From Triplophysa rosa (taxonomy: Eukaryota; Chordata; Actinopteri; Cypriniformes; Nemacheilidae): DNA of 64,000 nucleotides. Positions within the stretch are counted from its first letter, which is position 1, and each line of letters starts with the position of its first letter. Position numbers and translations under genes: made by a program. The notes under the pieces were generated by a model. It was not told the DNA's origin and made no database searches. It worked only from the letters and a program-made list of their open reading frames with translations. Location of the stretch: positions 30,878,705 to 30,942,704 of the forward strand of contig NC_079890.1 of the NCBI RefSeq assembly GCF_024868665.1, given 5' to 3'. Below are positions 48,001-60,000 of this stretch, one piece after another.

Positions 48001-51000
48001 TCTTCTCAAAATTTACCGTTCTGTTCTTTTTTCTGTCAGTATATTAATAAATGTTTCTTGTGGATTTCTGCGTGTGTTTTTAATTTATCTTCATAAATAA
48101 CTCTTTTGCATAAGAACTGTGCTGGCAAAATGTAAACAATAAGCAACACTAGTACAGTCAGTGTTTATGTCTAATGCATATATTACACAAGTGACCTCTT
48201 ATTAAATAAGTGCAGATTTACATGATATCATTAGCTCATTATTATATACTTTGCTAACTGCATGAGACTTTTTAGTTAAAAAAAACAACATGTAAACCTT
48301 CGTTGCATACCTGAGTGACTCAAAATTGTTAATGAATTATAAATACATAACACTACAGAAATACATCAAAAGCAAGAGTAAAAACTAACTACATGAATAT
48401 TTGTAAGGGAAGTCAGGAAATAAGTTATTTTTGTATGTAATACATTATACACGCATCTGTTATATCATGTGACAAAAGAACGAACGACTCGGACCGTGGA
48501 CTCATTTGTTTTCTGTAAATGCACCCATATGGGCAAAATAACAAATGACTCTGAAATGAAGTCTCTAGAGTTGAGCTATAATCGTTTCTCACAACTTGTC
48601 CCTAACTGCAATTTAAGTTAATTCTTATTATAAATCTGATCAAAACTAGCATAAATAAACGTTATGGAGTATTGACTGTTAACATGCAACATTAAAGGCA
48701 GGGTGGGTGTTCCTGTCCAGAAACATTTTTTGTCATGTTGGCTGGAAATCTCTTTACATCCTGATAGCAATCAAGAAGTATAGTGGTCAAATAATATTTT
48801 TATAATTATATATCATCTGTGAAAGGCGTAGGACCAAAAAACAATCGCCCAATCAAAACGTTCTGGCCGAACGCTGTGACTGGTCATGTGTACATTTTTA
48901 GCCAACGTATTTTGTGTCAATGTAGGGAGAATGGTTGACAATCAGCAACAATCAACTTTCCTACGCAATCGACGATAAGTAAATCTACAAAGCTAAAGTC
49001 AGTTTTTGAAAAAGCAGTGACGAAAAAAAGTCTGGATCATGAAAGAGGAAAAACTCGAATTAACATCGGTTCAGTGAAAATCGCAAGTTACACCCACTAA
49101 TTTTCTCCTTTGAAATTCCTTTTCACTGGGAAAGGCTCTCACTAAATCCTTGGTGTTTCGAGTCAGATCCGTGGGCGTGGCTTGTTGATTTTGACTAAAT
49201 CCTTGGTGTTTCAAGTCTTACGAAACCTTTATCATAACCTAACTTTAACCATCTAAACTACCTATGATTGTTAAACTTGCCAAAAAACACGGTTGCGTAA
49301 ACGTGAGTCTCAGTGGTGTGCCGTGGACTTACAGTAAAAATTTGATGGAAGATTCTTAGCAATGTAATATATAACAAGTGCATTTATTCTGGGACACAAA
49401 ATTATTCTACAATATTTACTTAAATAAAAATAAAGTACTTGGTTTTTGGTTTTCATGAATATTATATAATTGTTACAAATATATTTGTCTTTTTTAGCAT
49501 TTCTTAATGGCAGTTTTTGTTGCTTTTAACTTTTCAGCTAACCAAAACCCAATCAGATTTTAACTATTTGCTTCTCATGGTGAGGCTAACACAAGACAGG
49601 TAAACTGATGCATGCCATTTTATTTATTTTGGCTAAACAGACTCACGCCAAAACCACCATGCTGTTTGACACAAGACTGTGGAAAAAGCAATGCCAAGAC
49701 TAAGCCAGAAGAGCCGATCTTAATACAGTTTCGGCCCAGAATTTGTTGCTATCTGGGGTGTAGCTCTGTCAATTTTTTGTTAGTTTCCAACAATTCATAC
49801 ATAATTTTGAGGGTATTAATAGAGTCATACACTATAAAATAGTGCTTTTATTAGTACACTTAACGCCTTTAGAAACGTTTCTGAAAGAAATAGTTTGAAA
49901 GCACATTAGTGGAATTAAAATGATTCAAGATTATTGTTTTTTATTTATCACCATGAAACATGGTGATAAATTTATCACCATGAAACTCTTCTTTTCCCCT
50001 GACTGATTACAGCTTCCCTCATTAACATATCTGTGTTGTGATTAGCTGTTTTCTGACCTGAGGTGGGATGGAGATGAGGTCACGCAGCAGAGGAGGAGGG
50101 ATCTCTCTCAACTCAATGACTTCAACCGATGCCTGGACACCCACATCCACAAACAGGATGTCCAGCACTCGGCTGCCATGCAGGTTTGTTATCTATAAAA
50201 AAGCGAACATATATAGATGTTGTTATTTTCTAAATTACTGTTTAAATGAATGTTGGCATTATCTTATGAGCTTTTAAACCTGTTAAAACACATAATTGCA
50301 AGATGGAAAAATAATTTTAGGAAAGCTTACTGTATAAAGCAGCATTTTAAGGGTGTTAGTAATTTAAGGTTAGTAGTTAGGAAGCAACCCTTACATTTCA
50401 GTTTTATAGGTCCTTTTATTATAACCCATGTTACCTGTTTTTGTTCTTCAATACTTTTTTGTTCATTTACATTTATGCATTTGGCAGACACTTTTAACCG
50501 AAGCTACTTACATTGCATTATACTATACATATGTTTTTTTTTTTAAGTATGTGCAATCCCTGGGATCGAACCCATGACCTAACGCCATGCTCTTACCACT
50601 GAGCCACAAGCTACTGTATATTCATATATTCACCTTGTCCAAAACTTTTTTTCTTGCCGTTTTAACCAATAACGTTTTAGCCAAATAAAGTCACACATAA
50701 ATTAGTTTTTGCCTTACGAGCATTGCCAACTCCAACATGACGTGAATACAGCATTATTAGCCCAGCCCCTTCAGCGTTTATGAAATATTCAGGGTAATCA
50801 GATTATGCTTTTAGCTACCAACATGACTGTATTACATTCTGCTCCACGTAACACAGTTTAACGTATTTAAATACATTCAACAAAACATGTCTACGGATTT
50901 CTACTTACAAAGCAACAACAGGTTTTCAAATTAGTCGGAAGATTCAGGGCAAATACTGCTCCCAGTTACATGGAATGTAGATCCTGTTTCAGATCCTGTT

Positions 51001-54000
51001 TATCAAATAACTCGTTTCTTTTACTCACTCGGCTGTTAACAAAACACACTCACCTCCACCCGAGACCATTTGCCTTTATAACGAGCCAGACAGCTTTTAC
51101 CACAAAAAGGGCGAGAAACCAGCGACTCTGATGTCACCTTTTAAAAAAAATATATATGAGCTTTTCTTGTCTGCCCTACAATGGACATCACACTTTTCAC
51201 ACTAAAGTAAATATTAAGTAATTACTATATAAAACACCTATAATACATGTTATTTCTATTTTAGGCAACTGTATTACACAATCTGTGCCAGCAGGTCTCT
51301 GTTTAGGGATTATGTTTTGCACTTGACGCCTGCTAATCTGAATAAACCCCTAATCCCAATCTGTCCATTTCAACCTCCTCATTTATTCTAAAGGCTTGCA
51401 ATCGCAATACATATGAAGAAAAGATTCTGAATGATGCAACATGTGATACCTGGGAATGAAAATAGTTTTCGGTTTTCTCTAGAATATCATTGAGTTTAGC
51501 CAGACCTCTGGAAGGCACCTGGCAGTAAATCGTCCCATCTGAGCAAACACTGGTCACATTGACATGCATATAAGAATTGTTGACCTATGACAGACAACAC
51601 AAACAAAAATTCACTAATTAATTTTAAATAGCATAAAGATCTTATCGTAACATCAAACACTTCAACTATGTTTACCTTTAGCGGGCTCTCTAATGATTTG
51701 TCTTGCAGAGCTTTCAAACAAGCAGCATTGATGTTGATATCATCATCCTGTGATGTGTCATACAGGACCACTAAAGGCACTTCCTCCCGCTCCAAGATCT
51801 CAGCCAACAGAATCTTGCCACTGGCCACAGACTCAAACCTCTTCAGCACTGCTGGCTCCCGGCTAAAAGACCCCAGGCCTAAAACAGAAACAACATGTTA
51901 AGAACATTGCATTTTACATTAAATGCAAAACTATTTGGATATTTCTGGTGCAAGTACACCATATTTATAATTCAATGGAAAACTCACCCGCTAGTTTACA
52001 TTTGGTGGCTTGGAAAGGCAATCTCAAAAATTTCTCATGTAAATCGAGTAGTTTGCTCCTGCTGATGTCTTCAGAAAAGCCATGATCCACATAGTAAACC
52101 TGTTACAACATCATATACACAATCTGTAATAATTAATACTAAACAGACTACTAAGAAGACAGGGTATCATATAATCCACTGTGACCTCGTAACGTACCTT
52201 GACTTTGTCGGGCATGACCTCACACACTTGTGCTCTGAGGATCTCGTCCTCTTCTTCAGCACGTACAGCGGTCAGCTGACCTGGGGAGGGTGAGGTTAGA
52301 ACTATCTTGGTGTTGTCCTGCCTATAGAACTCTCTCATTTCATCTTCCAACTTCTCCTGGGCCTTGGAATAATTTTCACCTATATATCTGCAAATAAACG
52401 CACATTTCATGTCAATGGTGGAATAGCACAATGGTAACCAGCTTGGGAATTTTCCCCTTTGATTTGAAATTTAATTTTAATTGAACACTTTTTAGAGCAA
52501 AAAAAGTATTTGCCAACGTTATACTGATGATGCAATTTAAACCCTTCGAAGTAATTTACTTTTAGTGAACAAAAAGTATTAAAAAAACATATATAGTATC
52601 TGATGTTGAACCAATATTTAAATGTATATTAAAGATTCATACTTGTTTTTAGTCTCAGAACCCTCAAAGTTTTAAAGGGGGGATGCAACGGTGATTCATG
52701 CATTCTGACTTATTTACAATGTTAAACGTGCTCTCTTCTCATGCTTGACATGGTCAACTTGTCAAAAAACGAGTTGGACGTATGAGTGAGGTAGTTATTC
52801 TTTGCTCGATACACTTGCCCAGCGTTCGTATAGGTTTCTGAAAGATTTTTTCGAACATGAAAATCCGTTTAGTAACAAATTCTCTTAGTCCCTTATTGGG
52901 CAATTCTCGGCAAAGCGAAAAAAGAAATAGCCCACCCACGCGTCAACCGACGAGCAAGACCTGCTTACCACTCACCAGATTGGCTGCGCTGTGGGCCTGC
53001 AGCTGCAGCTCGTTACTCTAGCGAAAGTGAGAGTTGTGTGTTTGTTTGTTCATGGCATTTCAGTGATGGGTGTTATATAAAAAATGGATATAACGCTAGA
53101 TTTGGAGATTGTTTGAAACTGATAGATGGCGTGGCCCCAGCGCTAAAACATGACGGACATGAACCGCACGCGGTAAGTGAAACCGAGTCATGTCTGTGTT
53201 TTGTTGGCAATGGGTGCGCACATGCCTTAGTTCCACCCCCCCATCCCCTCGCACACGTCGTATGTTTTCATAAATAATCGTACAGCTGTATCGGTCTTTT
53301 ATAAATGTGATCAAACTAAAGACTCTATGGATATTTGAAGAGTGCGATACTATTCTGTAAGGACTCAAGATTAACATGAGATATGCAGAAACTGTCTGAG
53401 TTATGGCCACTTTAAGTTATTTTCAATGCATCATGGGAATGGGCAGTCACCGTTGAGCTATTTTGCCACAATCTACAAATCCATGGCAATTGTGACATCT
53501 GGGGCTCTTACTTAATGATTGTGGGTAATGTAAATCTGAATTCAACAATTACACTTAAAGAAATTACAATCGGTACAATCACCTAACAATCTCTGAGCTC
53601 ATGTTGTCTTTAAAAGTTAATAAGCAATAAAATTACCAAATGTATTATTAAATGAATAAACATAATTTTAAATATAAATCTTAATAGAAAAAATATTTTT
53701 CATTATGATCAAATTAATTTGATATTCACTTTTAGAGCCCCACTACTCAGCTGAAAAAAAAACAATAGAATCCCTATAGAAACCATCACAGAAATTCCAA
53801 CGTTTCCATTAAAATACCATTATGAACGATTCGCTTTTTCCATTGAAACCATTACAAAATTCATTTTTGTAGTGTGTTTTGGGCGTTATTCCATTAGGGT
53901 TAATCTGCCAGATAACACCCCACCATAGAATCCATCACATACCAGTCGACACCATTATAGTTTAATTTAAAACTAATACAATTCCCATTATAACCATTAA

Positions 54001-57000
54001 ATCCATTGCATTTATTCTATTGTGTTTTTGGCAAGGTTCTATTGTTTGTACAGGAATGTCAAATGGTTAATGACCTAAAAGTCACCTGTTTTTTTTCTAT
54101 ATAAAGACAATATGTATAGCCTGATCCCTCATGAAATGAAGGACGGTGATTTTGAGTCATACCTCAGAATGACACTGTTAGTGTCGGCTGCCTCCACCAC
54201 CAGAACAGATGGATATTCCTCTCTAGGGATAATAAGAGGAGGCACCGTCTGAATGCTTAAACGCCTCTCTGCCGTTTCTGTTGTCTGTGAGTCAGCTGAT
54301 CCTGATTGGTTATGGTGCTCATCCTCCACCACTTTAGCATACAGAATCGCTCTTTTGGGGTTGTCCGGTACAGGGTAGTCAATCGTACATATATCTGAAA
54401 GCAGAGTGAGGTTGTCCAGCACAAACTCCGGAAGCTTGGATTTATACGTGTCCTGGTAGAGTTTAGGCAGAGCGTGGGCCCACAGACCACTGCTGTATTT
54501 TAAGATTAGCTCTCCAAGTCTCTGTTTGAGGTCTGGAGGTAGAGCTTCAGAGGTTGCAGGAGATCTTGGCTGGGAGATGGGAGATGGTTTTTGAGTCTGA
54601 GGTTTTTTCTGATGGGTTGGTGATGTGACTTGTGTGGGGGGTGTAGCAGCGCTGGCTGTGGTGGGACTCTGGCTAATTCCTTTAGCAGGATACAGAAGCA
54701 ACTCTTGTGGTTTGCTGCTGCAGGGTTTTTCAATCTTTGAAGCAAAGAAAACAAGCAAACATTGGATACAAATCAAAAGTAGTAAGAAATATTGAAGAAG
54801 AGAAATAAAAATAAATGTATTTTTATAAAGACAAATGAATGAGTCTATTTTGGTGCAGTTTAGGTTATTTGCATTATGACACTAATTTTATGTCAATTAA
54901 CCAATGAACATATATCATAATTCATATCACTGTAATGCAAAAGAAATTTATAATACTAATTTTATTTAAATTGGAAAATTTGGAAGATTTGTTTTCCTTC
55001 TTTAGTCGTAACATATACATTTTAATGTATTACAATGTAATGTAGTCCAATAAGAATGACTTTTTAAAATATTGTGAATTACAAAAATTGACAATATCAT
55101 CTAATGAAAAAAATGATTTTATTAAAATAAATTATTATAAAAACTCTTAATTCATATGTGATTCTGCAATGGAAAGTATCCCAATGAAAAAAAATGTTTG
55201 CTCTAATAGTAATATAGTATGTTTTTGTCTTACAGTTATTATAATCTAATAAGAAACTTTTTAGAATAATGTGATTACACAATGGCTCAATGTACACAGA
55301 TTGCCTATTATTGTCCCATAATAACATAAGCCAGTACAAAATCTTACAGTACAGATGTGAGTCCAGTTTTCGAGATCCTTCAGGGCTTCAATGGGTAGAT
55401 CTTTTTTATAAAGCTCTCGGTATAGCTGTGGCAGCTTAGATACCCAGAGGCCATTGCAGTGCTTGTTAAGAACCTCTTTAAGACGGGACTGCTCCAGTTT
55501 GGGACTGTAAGGTGCAGAATGAGGCAGTTTGGATTTTGCTGGAGTTGCGCTTTCAATCAGGTTAGAAGGGGCTGAAAATACAACAGAAACATTGCTGCTT
55601 ATACTCATTCTGCATAGATACAATGTACACGTCACAAGTAGATGTTTGGTTTTTTTTATTTGAAAAGCTAAGTTTGGCAGAAACAGTTCAAATGCTGAAT
55701 GAATTTTCAATGTGACCCATTTAATAAAGACTCTGTTTAGAACAACGTGATGCCTGCACATATTACAGCTCATAGCAACAGAATTGAGGGCCTGTCAGGC
55801 TGAGAGATCCTTCTGTGTAACAGCAGGAGCTTTCTGTCCACTTGAGGCAGAAGATGACTGTTCTCCTTTCATCATTTAATGAACATCCTATCCTTGGAAT
55901 GTTTCCTTGGACAGGAAGTTAAGTTGCTATGGACTCCAGGATAGCTGTAACCTTTAAAGAATGGTTTGCCCGTCTGCATATTTAACCAATTTACGACTTT
56001 TAAACTCAAGGCATGCTCACCATTGCTCTGCTGTGGGTTTCTGGAGAGGTGGGCATGAACTTCTTTCTGGAATCTGGAGGGAAGGGTCATCCTTTTGTCT
56101 GATCTAGAAAACATAAAAAATGGATTAGACAACGACATACTTTCTAGACCAGCTAATATAATACGGCTTACTAATGTCAACAGTTTTGCATATTTTATAT
56201 TCTGATATGTTCATAATTCATATTTAATATATTGTGTATAATCAATTACAGCCTAAAAATGCTGTGTGTGACAGCAATGCATGCAGACACACCAATCTTT
56301 ACAGACATCACTTATCCTAGTCAATAAATATTACAGACATACTCAGTAACTGTTACTTTATGTCCTGAAAACCAATCCCATCTGAACTGGGAGTAGATGT
56401 AAAATAGTAAAGTTTTTTTTTTTTATTGATTGTTGTTTTCGACTAGTCGTGCCATTGCTATAATCCCTCTGCTTTCGAACCTTGACCAGAAAAGCACATG
56501 CTGTCTTGCTGGAGCGTCTCTAGACAAAAAGCTTCCAGAGACAATTTTATTAACACCCATCATAAATAACCAGCGCAGTGGCTGAGTCATGCTCAACAGA
56601 GCCGACAGAATAAGACAGACGGTCCTTAAAAGAGTCGGGAGAAGAAAACTGATGACAAATATGACAATGTTCAGCCTGACCTTCACGGAAAATCATAACT
56701 ATTTATGAGGTGGCTATTTCAGATGAATTCAAAAAAGAAATGTTTCTTACTATGGTAGACCAGCTTACAACAGTTTTAATTATGAGGCTGGTTTAGACTA
56801 GTTTATGATGGTCTAGCCAAAATACAACATACACTGGTGAGCAGCTATGCTTATGAAAGACACACACATCCTCCTGTACACCCTGTATTTTCTGTGTAAT
56901 GAGATAAAACAGGGGTGTCCAGGTCATATTGCACATGATAGGTGTCAGATGACCCACACCCCCTCATACACTACAGCAAAGAGAAAGTGCTGATTCACTG

Positions 57001-60000
57001 AGGATTGATTTAGAATGGCTTATCTGCGAGAGAATGGAAGGGGATTAAAAACTCCAGCACACCCGCAACCCTCCACACCCTCATTGCCTTTGTGTGTGCA
57101 ACAGTAAGCGATACAGAACAGAATTCTAAAGAGTGAGGTCACTTGTTTGCGCTCAATAGTATTTGGCTGGAATGAATTAACACACACACACACACAGACA
57201 GCATTGCTGTACTTCAATGCTGAATAAGCAATAGGTTCAGACAACACTGCTTTCTGTTATTGCCAATAAAGGTAGATGTCAACAGCTACAGCCAAGCAGT
57301 TGCAAAACCAAAACTGCTTGCGGAGAACACTGTTGGGTAAGTTACTCTTAAAAAGTAATTCATTACTAGTTACTAATTACATATTCAATAGTGTAATTAG
57401 ATTACTGTACAAATTACTCTCTCCAAAAAGTATTTAGTTACTTATTACTAATTACTTTCTATATCCTATATCAACCTTGATTAGTTAAGTGATTCAAGGA
57501 TAGGCATGAAAGGGCACTTTTAATTCATTCAAATAAATAATATTAAACTACATAAAGTACTCTTATTAACTGACAAAAGTATTACAAATGTGAGAATTAT
57601 ACATTAAAGCACAGATTTTAAAGTTAGACTTTGAATTTTGATGTCAATTCCACTATCACACACACATACAGTATATTACACAAAGTATTTAGTTTAATTA
57701 CATCAAAAGTAACTGTAATTAAATTACAGAAAGAATAAGAGTAATCCCTTAGTTTACTTTTTCAAGGGAAAAGTAATTAAATTACAGTAACTAATTACTT
57801 AGTAACTAGTTACACCCAACACTGGCGGAGAATATGAAAATGAATCTGTTAGGTTAAAAAAAACTCACTCACTCAGTACGCTCACTAAAGCTTGATTTGC
57901 ATTCAGAAAAGTCTCAGCTGTTAATAAACGTCCTTTTATTTCAGTTCTATTTTACTTTACTGTGTCTGCAATGCACACACAAGCTCTGATTTTTTTACCT
58001 TTCTGAGGGAATTAAGGGTTTTCTCGAGGGTGTATGTGGAGGTGTGCTGTGGGGTCTGCCGCCTCTCCCATCAGGCTGGCAGTCCTTCATATTTCCAATA
58101 CGAGAGTCTCCATGACCCCCTCCACGACCTCCACCTCGCCCTAGATGTCCACGATGCTCAGGCTGTCTCAAAGACGTCCTCGGCTTCGCTATGAAGGACA
58201 TGAAATGATATCAAAACACATGAAAAAGTCTACATAAGTGATGTCCATTAGAATGGACACAAGTGGCCTGTATCACGAAGCCGGTTTCGGTTTTTACCCA
58301 GATAAGTTTGCGTTTAGTTTGAGCATACTCTGAGTTTTCGGGCTCAAGAAGGTGGATTGGTTTTGAGCGGGTTTCGTTGCAATGTTAATTTAGGCTACAC
58401 GGCTAAGGTTTTTATTCTGGGTTAGAGATCGCAAACCAAAACTGGACCAATCAGCTGTGAGAAAGTGACGTATATCTGACGCAGTGAAGCCACCCCCTCG
58501 TATCTCTCGCTCCAAATTAAAAAAACTTTAGTGATAAGATGTTAGAGGGAAAATCTTTTGCTACTAAGTGTTTATTTGTATTGCATATTTACATTTATTG
58601 ATTTTAATTTAAAACACGTACATATAATTATTATATGAGTTAATAATTAATATTAATTAATTAATATTAAACATAGCATTTGAATTAATATAACTATATT
58701 CGTATAAAAACAAACTTCAATATATAAAGCATTTTAAAGTAATGAAGCATACATATTATCTTTTGATATTATTGTAAACCTTTATAAATAATTTAAATTC
58801 AGTTGATTCTGCATTTATATAGTGAGTAGCTGCCTTCTCAAACTTTCACTGCAGCCGTGTTTATTCCTGCCTTGTAAATGTGTCTCAATTCATGACATTT
58901 TTTCCTAATAATCTCGTCATCTTCAACAGAAAAGAGAATTGCGCTGATACTCGCGAGAAGTCAACCAAACTGATGATGCTTTCCATGCTCCGTGTGATTG
59001 GCTGTTTGCCGCACGTGTCACACTTTCAGGTGCACGCGCCTCACGAACTCTGGATAAAACCGGAGTTGACATAGAAAGTTTATACCAAGCGTTGTGCTAC
59101 AACTGAACCTGATCTAATCCAGGTTGGGTTTGTCTGGTTTTGTCAACTCAAAACTTACTCTGCAACTCAGTGTTTGTTCACCTCGCTTCGTGATACAGGC
59201 CACAGGCCTGAAGGGGTTAAAAACAATTGGACCATTCTCACATATTTCCGGAGTAAAATAGCATACAAAGAATTCTTATCCCTGAAGACAGTGCTAATAA
59301 AGCATGTATAGTACACATCAAGACTCCCACTTGTGCCAAGAACCCATTTAATTGCTCTAACAGACTGACCATTCTAAGCAACACAAGATCAAACGTTTTT
59401 TGGCTTAGCCACTGTGTTATCCGGCGTATTTTCAAGAACCATCAGGTTTCTGAACCTTCACTGCCCAGCTTTACCACTAGCTATGTAACATGACCACACA
59501 TATTTCATCTGACATAAATGCAACAACAAATTCACAATAACATCATACCGTTCACCCAGACAGTAACTTAAAAGCCATTTTATAATGCATTAAACATAAC
59601 ATGATATCTCCCAGCCAAACAGCAAGACAATGACATCATATACCTTCCAACCCAGCTGACTGCTTTCTCCAAGCACAAGTCCAGCGTGGAGCCGAGTCAG
59701 AAATCGAATACCTATATCACTGCCTATAGCCCTCCTGAGATAAGCATTCCACGGGCTAATAAATTCCACAGAGCGGATGGTGAGATAAGGAAGCAAACCA
59801 TCGCCACAGCATCGGCAGCGGTCGAGTCATTAAATAACAGATGGGAAAAAATGAGACGATTTCAAACAATCGTCCTCTGTAAAGCAACGCAGGCTATGTT
59901 CTACCTCTCCACAACACTGCAGTCTCCAGACCTCGCTCTCTCTCTTCATATTAGCGCTGCCTCTCTTTCTCTCTCTGTGTAGTGTAGGTCAATACAGATG

